Shown: positions 21,282-32,334, counted from the first letter of the stretch. The stretch: DNA of 64,000 bases from Oegoconia quadripuncta (GCA_949316235.1 OX438751.1:23064801-23128800); one strand, 5' to 3'. Numbers and translations are program-made. Notes: a model not told the origin generated them from the sequence alone.

Positions 21282-21626
21282 ATGCCTGTGGCAGAGATGA
21301 GAATGCTAAGATGGATGTGTGGTGTGACTAGAATGGATAAAATCATGAATGAGTATATCAGAGCAACTCTGAAAGTGGTACCAATAACAGAAAAGTTGAG
21401 GAGTAATAGGTAAGCATAGTTTGAACACATTATGAGGAGGGATGAAAGGCACATAACGAGACGAGTGCTAAGTATGAATGTGGAGGGATACAGAGGTAGA
21501 GGAAGACCGAAGAAGGTGTGGGTAGACTGCGTGAGGAATGATATGTGTATGAAAGGGGTGAGCACGGAGATGAGGGCTGATAGAGGAGAGTGGAGGAGAA
21601 AGACATGTTGTGCCGACCCCACCTAG
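21282..21626 (+). pseudogene. LINE endonuclease-reverse transcriptase, C-terminal fragment
   Basis: The frame reads [40 protein letters not shown], two stops (TAA and TAG near 21411-21417), then MRRDERHITRRVLSMNVEGY, RGRGRPKKVWVDCVRNDMCM and KTCCADPT-stop. This is the well-conserved C-terminal tail found after the reverse transcriptase in a common lepidopteran RTE-like LINE. Antisense frames of up to 123 codons over the same stretch are shadows. Confidence 0.8.
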
Positions 21627-21884
21627 AGTGGGATAAGAGCAGGAAAATGATGAACAACTGCCGGGCTGACGCAACTTATATGACGTCACATAGATAGTGA
21701 CTCGACAAAGGTTCTCGTGTCACAAATATTGTCTTTCCGGAGCACATCTTGACAGTTTGAGAAAATTAAAGTCACATGATTGGTCTAAGATCACATTGCT
21801 ATCTCAACGTCGATATACCTACATGCGTAATTCTTTTACTCCAAACGCATTATTTCGTGTCCGCGACTTTTTCTCACTGGATCC

Positions 21885-22060
21885 GCGTTAGTTGTGTTAG
21901 CCGTGTTGATCTCTATCTCAAACAGATGGTGTAAGGTACTCTTGATTTGGCCTTTAAGATGTCCACGATTTGATCGTAATATTTTCGACGTCTTCCTCTT
22001 CCAACATTTCCGTCTATGTTGACTTCGTATAATGTCCCCCTTTTTGGACCACTCGAAAGC
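21885..22060 (-). pseudogene. LINE C-terminal fragment (second type)
   Basis: One minus-strand frame reads YEVNIDGNVGRGRRRKYYDQ IVDILKAKSRVPYTICLR-stop. The GRGRRRKxYxDQI pattern is that of LINE C-termini, like 53740-54180. The longer 79-codon frame overlapping it (22075-21836) is a shifted reading. Confidence 0.5.
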
Positions 22061-22109
22061 TGCCAATTTTATCAAAAAGTTAATAGTGTTAATTCTGTCG
22101 AATGGCGCC

Positions 22110-22310
22110 CTCTTTGGATAAATTAAGCATTCTTTTTAATACCGAGTGAATCAAAAAAATAGCACTGATCTGCACTCGAGAAGCCTAAAAGCTAAATAAA
22201 TAATACATTTGATGGGGTTATTTTCTAGAATTCACGATTATAAAAAAGTGGCCTTTTTGATCAACGATTTGACATTCTCTATAATAACCGTAATTAAAGC
22301 CATAGGTATT
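22110..22310. mobile_element. Relic related to the hAT-like MITE at 55525
   Basis: TTTGGATAAATTAAG, ATTCTTTTTAATAC and CTGCACTCGAGAAGCCTAAA match the reverse complement of 55690-55770. TAATAACCGTAATTAAAGCC at the far side matches 55645-55665. Terminal CAGTGGCG-type ends are not preserved. Confidence 0.6.
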
Positions 22311-22400
22311 ATTCACCGAGTTTGCGAAATATTTTGCTTACAACACAGTTAGTTTGTATATCTGGATGCTATTATTAATCAGTCCCTCTGGCTTCTCTCA

Positions 22401-22650
22401 ATGTTCAACTTATTGTTATTCAATCTTGCCTTCGAATCACTGGGCCCGTGGCCATCCGACACTAAAAAATTCATTAAAGAGGTGTCGGACTTGCTAATCC
22501 AAGCGTCAGGTGACCTCAGGGCGGATGCCTTCTTTACACAAAGACTAAGCCTGGCGGTGCAGCGGGGCAACGCGGCTAGCGTGCTGGGGACAATGCCGCA
22601 GGTAGGAGAACTCGAGGCGATACAGGTTTTATTGTTATGTAAATATAATA
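22401..22650 (+). pseudogene. Retroelement-like ORF fragment (SLGPWPSD...QRLSLAVQRGNAASVLGT)
   Basis: The frame from 22401 reads FNLAFESLGPWPSDTKKFIK EVSDLLIQASGDLRADAFFT QRLSLAVQRGNAASVLGTMP, then AT-rich noise. I recall a similar ~60-residue block (LGPWG..., QRISxAxQRGNAAS) from uncharacterised repeated proteins in arthropod and mollusc genomes that are linked to reverse transcriptases. The minus-strand fragment at 40690-40900 is a diverged relative, which supports repeat origin rather than a host exon. There are no flanking exons, and the start codon is only the first ATG of the open stretch. Confidence 0.5.
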
Positions 22651-23959
22651 TATATTTTTTATTTTATTATGTAATAGTGTAATTCTTATTATATTTCCTG
22701 TAGCTTTAGTCGGTCACACGAGAAGTATTCAATCTTTCTCTTATATCCTACTACTATATCCCATTGTTCGTAAATGTATTTTTAAGTAATCGCAACACTA
22801 TGGCTACTCCCTAACAATGACTAGCAAGATATGCGAAACAAACACGGAATATGAAGCCGCGAATTTTGGACGAAAAACGGGAATTCTTTTTTCGACGTCT
22901 CCACGATTGAAGGCAGGTTTTAGTGGTGACATTTTTTGTTTCACTTTATTGACTCGCCGTATTTTGTTCGAGAATCTATTGTGATCCAAGTGAAAACCTA
23001 CGAGTAAATTACCTAGTATACTTGTAGCCGTGACGCGGCTTTGGTCTCAATAAGATATTTTTATATTAAACATTAAAGATGGTTGGAGTGTCTTGATTGG
23101 TACGAAACCTAGACTAAACATAACTATATTGAAAAAAAATGGCTTAAAATATCTTTATACTTTCCTAGGGCAGCTATTTATCATTATAACACTTCATTGC
23201 ATACACAAAAAAAAAAACAATTACAACGATAGTTAGCTGTACTTAACTATGTGCATTGATTCAGTCTATGGCTATGTGACTTTCCACTGAAAACATCTAT
23301 AGATTTATACGTTTAAACGAGATGGGCTCACCCCCTGTCACGTGTGCATTTATATGTCGGAGATGGGTGTGGGCGTTGCGAGCGACCGGGACCGTGCCAG
23401 TCGCGTGGTAAGAGGTTGCTCGGGCAATGGCGATATTATTGCAAGATACTATAGGCGAATAGACAACGTATTCACATTCGATTAAGATCATGAAACCTGA
23501 GATGCTTACTGGTGAATAGTAAACATAATTGCACGCCCCCTCATGCCATACAACTTGGCCCTCGCGTGGAGTCTGTGGAATTCAACCTGGCTAGATTACA
23601 ATTACTTCTTGCTCAAATCCCATGATCAACTTCTTATTAACTAACAACTCACCGGATTCTTCCACACGTCGGTGATAGTAGGTAATTAGAATCACTCACA
23701 GTCGTTGATGTGTTAAGTGGAGCTCCGACTCCCTTGAAGGCTGGTAGCAAAGTCCCACTGATTTTGATGTGCAGACCTAATATTACTATTAACGTCGTCA
23801 CCGCGCCGTTTCCGGCGATACCAGCGCCACCGGGTTTAGTTCCCATTAACCGCGTATTGTGATAGTCAGTTGACCGTTCGAATAATGAATTCTATTGCTT
23901 ATTAATCGCTATCTGCTATATATATATATATATTCGACACTTTTCGAATACCCGTCGAC
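22651..23959. other. No recognisable feature
   Basis: Mostly AT-rich, with a GC-richer segment 23330-23860. Minus frames at 23297-23491 and 23649-23846 have no recognised motif. An (AT)-run occurs at 23918-23935. Confidence 0.4.
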
Positions 23960-24068
23960 GTTTCAAGCATTAAACTGTTAATGTTTGGAACACCCAAACG
24001 CTTATGTTTGGGATATCACTGACCACCCTAAAAAGGATAAAGGTTGTGACGTTAGGTATGTATGTACT
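23960..24068. repeat. Dispersed repeat, inverted partner at 51043-51160
   Basis: TGTTTGGAACACCCAAACGC, TGTTTGGGATATCACTGACC, ACCCT and GTGACGTTAGGTATGTATGT match the reverse complement of 51048-51160. The centre has short inverted TTTGG/CCAAA strings. The class is unknown. Confidence 0.7.
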
Positions 24069-24504
24069 ATTTACTTCGTCTTAACTTGCATGTTATTGCG
24101 CCGTACAAGTACCTACCGACAATTTCTTTAATTCAATACTGTTCACAATTTAGGAGCCGTACAAAAGCCTCCATTACCATACAACACTAAACCCATCCTT
24201 TGAAAGCCTAATCTTCACTGAATTTTAATGGGCTTTCCATATTATTGTAACATTCGCCGCAGATCTGCGATATTATTGTTCAACGGTCAGATGCAAATGA
24301 ATCGGGCTCGTGTCGTGAGAATGAGATCGGACTAGTGATGTCTACAGGACGATTTGGCGACTAAACATCGATAATAACGTACGCATCTATCGATATTATG
24401 CGTGTGGCCACATTTTGGTCTTCAAGAATTTGATGTTTTTGCCATCGACTCGCTTAGAAGAAGAATCGATATTTGAATAAAAAAATCATTATTATCGTTT
24501 GTGT
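24069..24504. other. No recognisable feature
   Basis: No gene. ATCGATA strings recur near 24370-24395 and 24465. Confidence 0.45.
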
Positions 24505-24663
24505 GTATATCTGTATGTATGTTTGTTACCTCTTCACGCCTATACCGCTGAACGGATTTGGATGAAATTTGGTTGGTAGACAGATTAGGACCTGGATTAA
24601 CATATAGGCTGAACCGATTTTGATTAATCGTCCACGCGGACGAAGTTGCAGGCGGAAAGCTAG
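24505..24663 (+). mobile_element. Helitron-like non-autonomous 3' end
   Basis: The conserved block GAAATTTGGTTGGTAGACAG runs to the end CACGCGGACGAAGTTGCAGG CGGAAAGCTAG, followed by T. A CTAG end before T is typical of Helitrons, and 63743 ends the same way. Replicative genes are absent. The class call is an inference from the terminus. Confidence 0.5.
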
Positions 24664-25299
24664 TGATAAAATATTTTTGTAAGTATAAAAACTCATATAC
24701 AATTTACAAAGTAAAAGTAAAATACAAATTAAAATACAGAAATGACTTAATATAAAATAAAACCCAGTAACAACAATCCTTGGCGTCACAATTCCGGTTC
24801 GCGCTCTGATGAAGAGATTTGGATTGCACAGTCTGTGAGTCACTGCTTTGATTATGCTATTATCAGAAGCGCGCAGTCTTCTCCAAAAGGCATAACAGCA
24901 TGGAAGTCGGCGAACAATCGCGTAAAAAACAGAAAAATTAAGCGCGGTAATCTTTTAAGAATGCGAAAGGCATTATTGTGCGTCTACAATATGAAAAGGG
25001 TTTGCCACACAGTCTGATATGAAATACTATCTGATAATAAATAACTACCATAATTATGTTAGGTAAATAATTAACACACCTTTTCAGCTAAATTGTGATG
25101 AAATATGATTTCAAATTAATTAAATTGCAATAATAAAAAAAATACTTCGAAAACCTTATCTAAAGCCTAAAAATACTGAATATCAGGTTATTTGCCGCAA
25201 ACAGACATTAAACATATTCGTAAAATATTTTAGTATTTTGCAAAAAAACTCCATTGTCAATTATTATATTAAAGCACCTCATATTTTTACTCTGCAAAT
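24664..25299. other. No recognisable feature
   Basis: AT-rich. Small frames at 24526-24843 (minus) and 24835-25017 (plus) show no motif. Confidence 0.45.
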
Positions 25300-25530
25300 A
25301 TGCCCTAAAGAGAAGGGTAATTTTTTCCGAGTGTATGTATCTATGTATATAGATTTCTATCTTATCTCTTGTAGCTTAAACAGCTCAACCGATTTTGAAG
25401 TACAATGTGTCCTTCGATTCGTCTTGATCCCTAGAGTGCCATTGGATACATTTTATAAAATCTAACATGGCGGCCGCAAAATATAAAATATGCTGTCGGG
25501 TTGTTTGGTTTTTAAATACTTAAATAGTTA
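25300..25530 (+). repeat. Dispersed repeat family E
   Basis: TTGTAGCTTAAACAGCTCAA CCGATTTTGAAGTACAATG, CGTCTTGATCCC and ATGGCGGCCGCAAAATA...CTGTCGGG...TACTTAAATAGTTA. The same series appears on the opposite strand at 28859, 36650, 52345, 63310 and 63893. No terminal repeats are defined. Confidence 0.65.
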
Positions 25531-26195
25531 TTTACTATTTTATCCTTTTAAAAATAAGCGTTAACATCGTCATCAAGCTTCACACTTACAGCTAACTTCA
25601 GCTCATCCTTTTTATTAAGGTGTTCTTTTTTATCGATATTTTCTCTGTCGCCCATCCCTATCAACCTAGTCGTTCCCACGTAGCGATTCGGTTAACCCAG
25701 CGTTAACCCCGTGATGGCGCGAAAACTAACAGACCTTAGACCCTGTTGACAATTTGGTAGCTTCCTCGGTTCTTTGCCGATTATAGGTTATTGCACTTTG
25801 GTAAAGACGAATTGTCACTGCAGAAATAATGATCTGAAAAGTTTTTGAGGCACTTGAAGAGACATTACTGGTAGATTTAACTAGCTACTATGATTTATAA
25901 CAGAACTTGTACAGCACTATTTTCTACCATCAAAGTCCCTTCACTACTCATCTTATCGTGAAAACTAGCCGTGTGGTATACCGTGCAGATTCATCGAATA
26001 TCAGCCGCGTCAGAATTCATATAACATCAGGAAATCATCCCGTCTAGAGACTGCGGAAGACGCAGGTTTTTTGCAGGATGCAGGCACGCATTGGTGAAAA
26101 TAATTTAAAAAAAGTAGTGTTCTAATATATGTGCCAATAACAGGTGAACACAGCATTCACAAGACTAATAGCTACAGCAAGACACAAAATTATTA
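25531..26195. other. No recognisable feature
   Basis: No gene or repeat family identified. Confidence 0.45.
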
Positions 26196-26524
26196 ATACG
26201 CGATATCTCAATCTAAACAACATTGGGTTTACGATTCGGGGGTCGCGGGTTCGATCCCCAGCGGGGTACACGTTTAAGTACTCGGTTTGGTTTGTGGTAG
26301 GGCATTTTAAATGTCCGCCTGGCTAGCTACCACCATCTTATCTAAATCTGCCGCCAAACAAATATTAATAGCATTGTTGTGTTCCGGTTGTCAGAGATAA
26401 GATAGCCAGTCCCCCAAATGTGTTGGGGTTTCCGGGTCAGTACGCTTCCACTTTCGACCTCATCTTCATTTAACATCAGGTGTGATTGAGGTCAAGTATC
26501 AACCCGTTGTGCATAAAAAGAAAA
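26196..26524 (+). mobile_element. SINE family A, near full length
   Basis: The head carries AAACAACATTGGGTTTACGA and box B GGGTTCGATCCCCAGCG. The body and tail are complete to GTTGTGCATAAAAAG. This is the best-preserved plus-strand copy. Confidence 0.88.
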
Positions 26525-26904
26525 ACTACTTATTAGTATAATAGGGCTTTGAACAAATTTTTAAATTGTTCTCTGCCAGATAAGAAGAGTTAATCCACTT
26601 TGCATCCCTATAAAACTATAAACAATGAGGTCTATTGAAAAGGTAACTGTAAAAGGCGTTGTACCGAGATTGCACTTTTGTTCCTCAAATAAAAACTGGA
26701 GAAAAAGTACAAGTTTTTCAGTGTTTTTAATCTGCATGCCTTCACAACTTTGCTTCCAGCTCGGGGCGATTTTAATTTCTTTTCCGAGCAGACGGACCGA
26801 ATGTTTTTAGTGTGGATACGAACTCATTTAGTTGTAAATTCATTTGTTACGTTGTAAAATTAGGGTTTTGAAAGGATTCTCAGTTGTTTAGAGCATAGTC
26901 GACG
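26525..26904. other. No recognisable feature
   Basis: A 61-codon frame at 26625-26810 has no motif. Nothing else was seen. Confidence 0.45.
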
Positions 26905-27164
26905 ACCTGTTTGGTGTAGTGGTTAGCAACTCTGACCACTATACCAAAAGGTTGCGGGTTCGAATCCCGCTAGGGGCATATGTTTGTGTGCTGAATACGG
27001 GCATGTGCACCCGAGTTATGGATGTTTTCATTTATAGTAATTATTACAAAAACAATGTATTTATGTAGTATATCAACCATTTGGTATCCACAACACAAGC
27101 CTAATAGTTGCTTACTGTGGAACTAGATGGCGCTGTATGTATGTCTAAGGATATTTACTTCTTT
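26905..27164 (+). mobile_element. SINE family C, near full length
   Basis: GACCTGTTTGGTGTAGTGGT, box B GGTTCGAATCCCGC and the tail CAACCATTTGGTATCCACAA...GCTTACTGTGGAAC, CTAGATGGCGCTGT. It lies directly upstream of a LINE I fragment. Confidence 0.87.
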
Positions 27165-27285
27165 ATTATATTAATAGAATGAATAGGCATTTACTGGGTG
27201 CGCGTGATACATCTTCGGCTACATCGTCACTTTCCATCAGGTGAGATTGTAGTGAAACGCGAAACCAGTTTTTAATTAAAAAAAA
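27165..27285 (+). pseudogene. LINE family I 3' end fragment
   Basis: Reads RMNRHLLGARDTSSATSSLS IR-stop, then GATTGTAGTGAAACGCGAAA and an A-run. It matches 13385-13500. Confidence 0.6.
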
Positions 27286-28017
27286 AAATTAATACAAATT
27301 ATTTATATCGAACTCCATAAATAATACAATACAAAAATAGCATATTCACTCAATTTTGAACAAATAGGTATAATAAAAACTTTTAACAAAATAAATAAAG
27401 CTGACTACGGTTATAATAAGATGAAATATTGATTGTAACGATTGATTGATGTAGATATTATTACAAGAATGATTGAAATATTTTAGCTTGAGATCTCGTT
27501 CTGCAATGCACTTCAATAATTGATGCATTTCGCCCAGTAATAATACGTAAATCTTGGGGTATAACATCCTACAATTATAAAGTTTCTAATTATTTTGCAA
27601 ATTGATAGCTTCGGTAGCTTGCTTTAGGTATTCAGAAAATAGTTACATGAGTTCTAAGTATATTTTACGACGCAATGCAGTTCACAATTTTTTGTAATTT
27701 CAATTTACTATCGTTTTGTGACTAAATAAACCTATACCTGAAGCAAACTACTGAATTGTTAGAAACCATTTTTATACCGGTACTCAATCCGTGTTAGAAA
27801 CTTAAGAGTTAGGTTAGGTTAGGTTAGGTAGTAGTAAGAGAGGAAATAAAAATCGTTCACTTACTGGACTAATTGGTGTTAATTTGCTTACGCGACCTCC
27901 GACTCCAGCCTAAAATATTTCGTCTCGTTTATGAAGGATTACGTGTAAGTATTTATGACCGTAGACGGGTTATTATAATTTTCTAAAGTTTCTATTTATT
28001 TTTTATATTATTTATTA
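27286..28017. other. No gene; short TTAGG run inside
   Basis: AT-rich. A 73-codon minus frame at 27346-27567 is unrecognised. It contains the TTAGG run listed separately. Confidence 0.45.
27809..27828 (+). repeat. (TTAGG)4 insect-telomere-type repeat
   Basis: Four perfect TTAGG units in direct succession. This is the insect telomere motif, but four units are easily a chance interstitial run. Confidence 0.85.
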
Positions 28018-28278
28018 GGGAGCGTCGGTGGCTCAGCCGGTTAAGACGCGGTCTCCTAATTTGGGAGATCCGGGTTCGATTCCAGGGTAGGCCATGTACA
28101 AATGAGCTTTTAAATTTAATTTAATTACTGCTCTTAAATGGTGAAGGAAATCATCATGAAGAAACCTACATGCCTGAGAAATAAAAATTCAAATGCATGT
28201 GAAGTCCCCAATCCGCATTGGCCCTCATAAACGATGGGATATAGATCCCTGCAGTGGGATATTTACGGGCTGTTGAGG
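28018..28278 (+). mobile_element. SINE family B, near full length
   Basis: GGGAGCGTCGGTGGCTCAGC CGG head, box B GGGTTCGATTCC, GGCCATGTAC, AAATGGTGAAGGAAATCATC, GAAGTCCCCAATCCGCATTG and the end CTGCAGTGGGATATTTACGG. Box A and box B are intact. Confidence 0.87.
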
Positions 28279-28489
28279 GTTATATATACTTAGAAATTGC
28301 TTGTTCAATATGCAGTACTGATGTCTTCATTATATCTTTTGTTTCGTCTATTTCTTTCATCCTTCACAGTAAGACACTGGGGTCGAAAATACATGTAAAA
28401 TAATTTTACCTAGTTTAGACACTGGAAGTATCACCATGTTCTTTCTTGATATACATTTTTTCCTTTTCCTTACAATAAATTTGAAGATA

Positions 28490-28805
28490 TACTATAAAAA
28501 AGAAACTTATTAAGAAAGCATATTATATAATATCAGATAATTTAGATGATAAACATTCATGGACATAACCAGCTCGTTCGCATAACCAGGCTATTTCACG
28601 ATTATTAATGAAATATTATTGTGCCTTTTTGTAATAAACCTTTTTTTTAAAAAAAAAAAGAGCAACCTCTCGAGTTTCTTTCTTGTTCTTCTCATGGGAA
28701 AATTGCGATTAGAATAAGCAAAATCTGACTATTTTAAGTGAACCCACCTACCTGAAGGTGAAGAGAGTACCTACAAAATGAAGGATTTTTCATTTGATTT
28801 GATAC
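28490..28805 (+). pseudogene. LINE family D 3' end
   Basis: Starts in coding sequence (KKLIKKAYYIISDNLDDKHS WT-stop, about 28500-28570), then the 3' UTR and the TTTGATTTGAT tail. A ~35-bp insertion lies near 28745-28785. Confidence 0.75.
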
Positions 28806-28858
28806 CTTTAATTATTTACACGTCATACTTTGTAATATTTGGTAAGACTATTGGTGTA

Positions 28859-29045
28859 AAATAGTATTTTAACCGACTTCATAAAAGAGGAGGCTCTCAA
28901 TTGGGCCGTTGCCTCTCCAGGGATCAAGACGAATCTAACGACACTTTGCATTTCGGAATCGCTTAAGCTGTTGAGGTTACAGGAGGCAACATAGAAATCT
29001 ACATACATACACTCGAAAAACATTACCCTCCTTTGGGCAGTCGGT
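28859..29045 (-). repeat. Dispersed repeat family E
   Basis: CCGACTTCATAAAAGAGGAG, CCAGGGATCAAGACGAATCT, TTGAGGTTACAGGAGGCAAC and GAAATCTACATACATACACT match the reverse of 25300-25460 and the plus strand of 52430-52580. Confidence 0.65.
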
Positions 29046-29185
29046 GAAAATAAAGGGTTGTTGCGAATTCAGTTACTCTTATGTTTCCGCTTGTAGGGTG
29101 TTTATCATTCTGTAATTAGATAATGGATTAATCATTTACCTTCGATTAAAAAAATATAAAGGGGGTTATATTTTTTTCCTTAAAA

Positions 29186-29275
29186 CAAGGTTATTTATTG
29201 TATATCTGAAACTTGGTCAAAAACACGTGTATGTGATTGACCAATTTAGTTTCAGATATACAATATATAACCTTG
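29186..29275. repeat. Near-perfect ~90-nt hairpin
   Basis: The left arm 29186-29219 (CAAGGTTATTTATTGTATAT, then CTGAAACTTGGTCA) pairs with 29238-29275. There is one mismatch and one 4-nt bulge (AAAT), leaving an 18-nt loop. The size and pairing fit a microRNA-like precursor or a tiny MITE. Flanks show no clear target duplication and I recognise no known mature microRNA. Confidence 0.85.
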
Positions 29276-29914
29276 TGTATTGAAGACATTACTCCCCTTT
29301 TGGCTTCTCCGTTGTTAGGTGAAAATTTAATAACTTATGACGAAAATACACATTACGTTTATGTAGTTTTCTAAATTTTCAATTTATAGTTAGGTCTATA
29401 TATGCCCACTAGTGTGCTGTCAGCAAAACCGATGCCCGGGGCTATCCCGCTTGGACACGGGTCGGAACCACAACACAGCTTTGAGAACTATTCTGACAAG
29501 GGAGCGATGTTGACACCACTTTCAAGTTACAATTTTATTCAAATTGAAAACTATTCACGTCCCTTGCGTGACATAAAACTGACTCAAGATGCGATATGAT
29601 TCGTTTTCCAAAGGAGGATTTAAAACTCTGATCACCACGGTAGGTACGCGGTTTAAGATGCTCCGCACTTTGATTCCTATGCCTTTATCCTAGGTAAATC
29701 TCTATCACACTTAGTACAAGCCATAATCCGGCATGCGGGTCCTATATAAAATAAAAATTAGCCCTGCTCCTTAAACTAAGATTGCACTTTCATTAAACTA
29801 AGATTGAAAAAATACTGAAGAATAATGATGTCCATATTACTACCGTCCAAATAAGATATTTATATATAGTTTGTGTGACAAAAAGAAGTATGGAATCATT
29901 GTTCTCACCATCAC
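29276..29914. other. No recognisable feature
   Basis: A 65-codon plus frame at 29402-29599 has no recognised motif. Otherwise empty. Confidence 0.45.
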
Positions 29915-30305
29915 CTTATCAGCCCCAGGACGTCCACTGCTGAACATAGGCCTCCCCCATAGAATTCCAGAGTGACCGATTGTAAACGGCCTGCATTTCC
30001 CGGGACATTTATCAGATCGTCTGTCTACCTTGTGAGTGCACGTCCTACGCTGCGCTTGCCGGTGCGTGGTCTCCACTAAAGAACTTTAACGCCCCACCCG
30101 ACCTCAGTTCTTCGAGCTATGTGCCCTGCCCACTGCCACTTCAACTTGCTAATCCACTTTGCCATCTTAATGACCATTCGCCTACTCGTTCGCCTATAGA
30201 TTTCTTAATTTCTGATTCGATCACGTAGTGAAACATCGAGCATCACCCTTTGCGTGACTTTGAGCTTTCTAATGAGACCCATAGTGTGAGACCATGTTTA
30301 GTGCT
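29915..30305 (-). pseudogene. RTE-type LINE C-terminal fragment, degenerate
   Basis: The minus strand reads, across several frameshifts, the block after the reverse transcriptase: LWVSLES..., IKKSIGERVGEWSLRWQSGL (decayed GRxxxRVAKLKWxWAGH), ALKFFSGDHAPASAA, and finally SLWNSMGEAYVQQWTSWG. It is far more decayed than the copy at 17413. Confidence 0.65.
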
Positions 30306-30745
30306 ATAAAGTCAAAGTCAAAATGCTTTATTTTGTAGGTATAGAGTACACTTAAAATAGTCAATTTTACATTTTTTAAGTTACTGCTTGTTCAAAATGC
30401 AATTTTCCCCTGAGAAGAACAAGCAGGAAACTCGAAGGGTTGCTCTTTTAAAATCAGGCTTTGATTTTACATAAAGGTTTTTATATTACAAAAAGGTTTT
30501 TATATTTCACAATTAGTGAAATAGCTAGGCATGCGAACGATCTGATCATGTGCAGGGATGATTATCATCTAAATAGTCTGTCATTTTATAATATGCTTTG
30601 AATGAGTTTCTGTTTTATAGTATCTTTAAATTTATTGAGAGGAACATTTTGTATATCAACTGGAACCTTATTTAAAAAGCGTATACATAGCCCTTTGAAT
30701 GAATTACTGACTTTGCGGAGGCGACTTATGTGACCTGCAAATTTG
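30306..30745 (-). pseudogene. LINE family D 3' end
   Basis: The tail AAAGTCAAAGTCAAAATGCT on plus, then the UTR and coding segment (FNKVPVDIQN-, KQKL-type peptides) to the CGACTTATGTGACCTGCAAA block. Frameshifts occur near 30590. Confidence 0.7.
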
Positions 30746-31468
30746 TCTAAATAAATAAATATATAATTTTATTAACGATACGTTACGGTTTTCTAAGAGA
30801 CATTTTCATTCTTCTTATTGTTAAACTACAATAATGTAACTCGACTGTTTAAATGTGGCCGCATTTATTTCGCACTCACCTTTGGTACATAGCACAATAA
30901 TTCAACTGAGAACCTGTACAGAATAAGGCCATGTTAAACCTAATGGTTATAGAGCTACGTAGTTAATAATAGACATGAGCATCGACGAGACTTGTCGAAA
31001 TAATAACGTAACTGAATATTCGCCAACTTGTTATTAAATATTAGCGAGAATTTAGTGAGAACTTAATTGATTGTTTAAAACTGAATCAACCGTCTCTCTC
31101 CTGAGGCACCTCAGGCATAATATCGTATTGTATTGCTCTCATTGAATAGCATTGATAGATATGTATTTTTTGTGTTAGATATGTATTGCATAGCAATAGA
31201 TATGTATTTAAATATTAGTTAAGAAAGCACTACAATTATATTAAGTAAAAAATAGATGTTTATGGGTATTGATATGGAGAGTTGTGTTAATATTAAGTAG
31301 TACAGTGGCACCACTCTGCCTTTCGGCTCCACAAAATACCAGCGTCGTGGTTGCTCCAACCCGACACATGCTGAGTGGAGACCTTTTTGGATTTACTGTA
31401 TTGTAAACTTATGTATAAAATACTCTTATAGCAGAAATACAAATAAATTATTTCTTTCTTTCATTGGA
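30746..31468. other. No gene; short GATATGTAT repeats
   Basis: ATAGATATGTATT occurs three times between 31155 and 31210. No gene was found. The ending ...CAGAAATACAAATAAATTAT looks like a transcript 3' end, without upstream support. Confidence 0.4.
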
Positions 31469-31760
31469 GAGCGCCGGTGACTCACTGGAGTAGACACAGT
31501 CTCCCAATTTGGGAGGTCAAGGCTCGATCCCCAGGCAAGCCATGTGCCAATGAGTTTTTTTTTTTTTTTTTTAATGTAATTACTTATGTGCATTTATCCG
31601 ACTACTCTTAAACGGCGAAGGAAGTGAGGAAACCTTCATGCCTGAAAAATTAAAAAGGCATGTGAAGTCCCCAACCTTCACTGGGCCAGCGTGTCGGACT
31701 ATGGCCCATACTCCCTCAATATGAAGGGAAGGTCTATATCCCTGCAGTAAGATGTATTGT
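31469..31760 (+). mobile_element. SINE family B, near full length
   Basis: GGAGAGCGCCGGTGACTCAC head, decayed box B (AAGGCTCGATCCCCAGG), a T-run at 31556-31572, then AAACGGCGAAGGAAGTGAGG, GAAGTCCCCAACCTTCACTG and CCTGCAGTAAGATG. Confidence 0.78.
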
Positions 31761-31962
31761 ATTGCATTGCATTGTAATGTATTTGCACTGTATTTTATTG
31801 TATTTATTTATTTAAAATAACTTAATATAATCAATCGAATCCTTTTAAATAAGTAACTGGAAAATTTTATACTATTTCTTCGTATATATCTTATTAAAAT
31901 ACGCTAGTGGATACCATTTCAATGACTGACTGCGCCACGAGTTATTCCTTCTTTATAAATAA
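31761..31962. repeat. TTGTATTG-rich low complexity
   Basis: ATTGTATTGCATTGCATTG at 31755-31800 shades into unassigned AT-rich sequence. Confidence 0.5.
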
Positions 31963-32085
31963 ATATCCTTGGACATACACACAGCGCTATTTAGTTCCAC
32001 AGTAAGCAACTATAAGTTTGTGCTGTGGATACCACATGGTTGATTAACTACATAAATACATATATTAAATGAAATACATATATAA
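31963..32085 (-). mobile_element. SINE family C, tail fragment
   Basis: ATATCCTTGGACATACACAC AGCGC, TTAGTTCCACAGTAAGCAAC and the reverse of CAACCATGTGGTATCC. The head is missing. Confidence 0.75.
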
Positions 32086-32334
32086 AATACAAATATAAAA
32101 ACAAAAACAATAAACGCCAATCCTTTCTAGCAGTATTATAGCGGGCATGACACGAGCTGTTCTAATAAACCATTAAACAAAGTACGACTATTTGTGATAT
32201 TAACGCTGTCCCCGTGAACTGGGATAGTAAGCAACGTGCTTAGCAAACTGCGGAGGGTATGTTGATATTGTTAAAATTGTAGTGTAATATTCTACGAATA
32301 TACGGGTGACTTTTTCATCAAGCTTTTTGCACGA
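32086..32334. other. No recognisable feature
   Basis: Unique-looking sequence. Confidence 0.45.

Noticed and set aside
21251..21689. Minus-strand ORFs of 123, 75 and 73 codons
   Set aside because: They are antisense to the recognisable LINE C-terminus on the plus strand.
23649..23846. 65-codon minus-strand ORF in a GC-richer patch
   Set aside because: Considered as an exon, but no family, splice sites or continuation could be supported.
28018..28090. Candidate tRNA gene (GGCTCAGCCGG...GGGTTCGATTCC)
   Set aside because: The acceptor arms do not pair and it is followed by the SINE B body, so it is a SINE head.
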